A stretch of 64,000 nucleotides of DNA from Triparma verrucosa (lineage: Eukaryota; Sar; Bolidophyceae; Parmales; Triparmaceae), in NCBI GenBank assembly GCA_030267905.1, contig BRXX01000052.1, forward strand, positions 28,220 to 92,219. The letters are read 5' to 3'. The notes beneath the pieces are model-generated. The model was not told where the DNA came from, did no database searches, and saw only the letters and a list, made by a program, of their open reading frames with translations. Position 1 is the stretch's first letter. Each line of letters begins with the position of its first letter. Shown in pieces: positions 63,925-64,000 of the stretch. A program made the translations under genes and the position numbers.

Positions 63925-64000
63925 TTAGGGTTAGAGTTAGGGTTAGGGTTAGGGTTAGGGTTAGGGTTAGGGTTAGGGTTAGGGTTAGGGTTAGGGTTAG
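63925..64000 (+). repeat. Telomere, TTAGGG repeats
   Basis: About 12.5 units of TTAGGG run to the last base, with one variant unit TTAGAG near the start (63931). The G-rich strand runs 5' to 3' towards the end of the window, as expected for a right-hand chromosome end. Confidence 0.98.

Overview
This is one end of a compact eukaryotic nuclear chromosome. The right edge (63925-64000) is a telomere of TTAGGG repeats. About 32 genes lie in 64 kb on both strands, often less than 150 bp apart, with short spliceosomal introns (about 55-400 bp; GTGAG/GTAAG donors, CTAAC branch points, CAG/TAG acceptors).

The organism is most likely a photosynthetic stramenopile (ochrophyte). Several proteins begin with a hydrophobic signal peptide followed by a residue pattern like the ASAFAP cleavage motif of algae with red secondary plastids: ASTFAP in the Mpv17-family protein and VGFVP in arginyl-tRNA synthetase. 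The MsrB has a signal peptide plus a twin-arginine, lumen-type second signal. There is a plastid-pathway DXS, and the domain combinations (FHA plus RING-CH, BspA-type LRR, myosin with a FYVE-like module) fit a heterokont alga. A bolidophyte/Parmales-like or pelagophyte-like alga is a guess; the sequence alone does not decide it.

Layout. 1-4.4 kb: AT-richer membrane-protein genes and fragments (a partial gene at the left edge, a lung-seven-TM/GOST protein, a Ser/Arg-tailed membrane protein, a stranded TM-protein fragment). 4.4-9 kb: zinc-ribbon plus DUF3395-like repeat protein, GILT-like thiol reductase, ribosomal protein SA. 9.8-17.4 kb: PUM3/Puf6, M1 aminopeptidase, organelle-targeted ArgRS. 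17.6-24.4 kb: ankyrin protein, transportin (karyopherin beta-2), complex III subunit QCR7, a small basic protein. 24.5-38 kb: myosin with nested FYVE-like module, small acidic protein, EF-hand/ubiquitin-E2 fusion, large unknown protein, EF-hand coiled-coil protein. 38.8-46.5 kb: FHA/RING-CH protein, secreted TTL-JmjC fusion, acylated small protein, DoxX protein. 47-56.4 kb: membrane protein, BspA LRR protein, UMP/CMP kinase, amino-acid permease, MsrB, alpha/beta hydrolase, JmjC/SET-like protein, alkaline ceramidase. 56.5-64 kb: DXS, small subunit of serine palmitoyltransferase, TFIIS-N protein, Mpv17-family protein, a broken RING gene, telomere.

Two themes stand out. First, many introns share a common sequence with a GAGCGAAGCGACGAG-type block near the 5' end and its complement plus TTCTAACTCGTCGC near the 3' end. 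They behave like a family of introner elements (introns that spread as mobile elements), some with visible terminal inverted repeats. Second, there are several unusual fusions: TTL with JmjC behind a signal peptide, EF-hands with an E2 fold, a FYVE-like module nested in a myosin TH1 domain, and repeated DUF3395-like modules behind a zinc ribbon. Sphingolipid metabolism is represented twice near the telomere (ceramidase and SPT small subunit), probably by chance. No tRNA, rRNA, CRISPR or insertion sequence was recognised. One 32-base assembly gap lies in a myosin intron.
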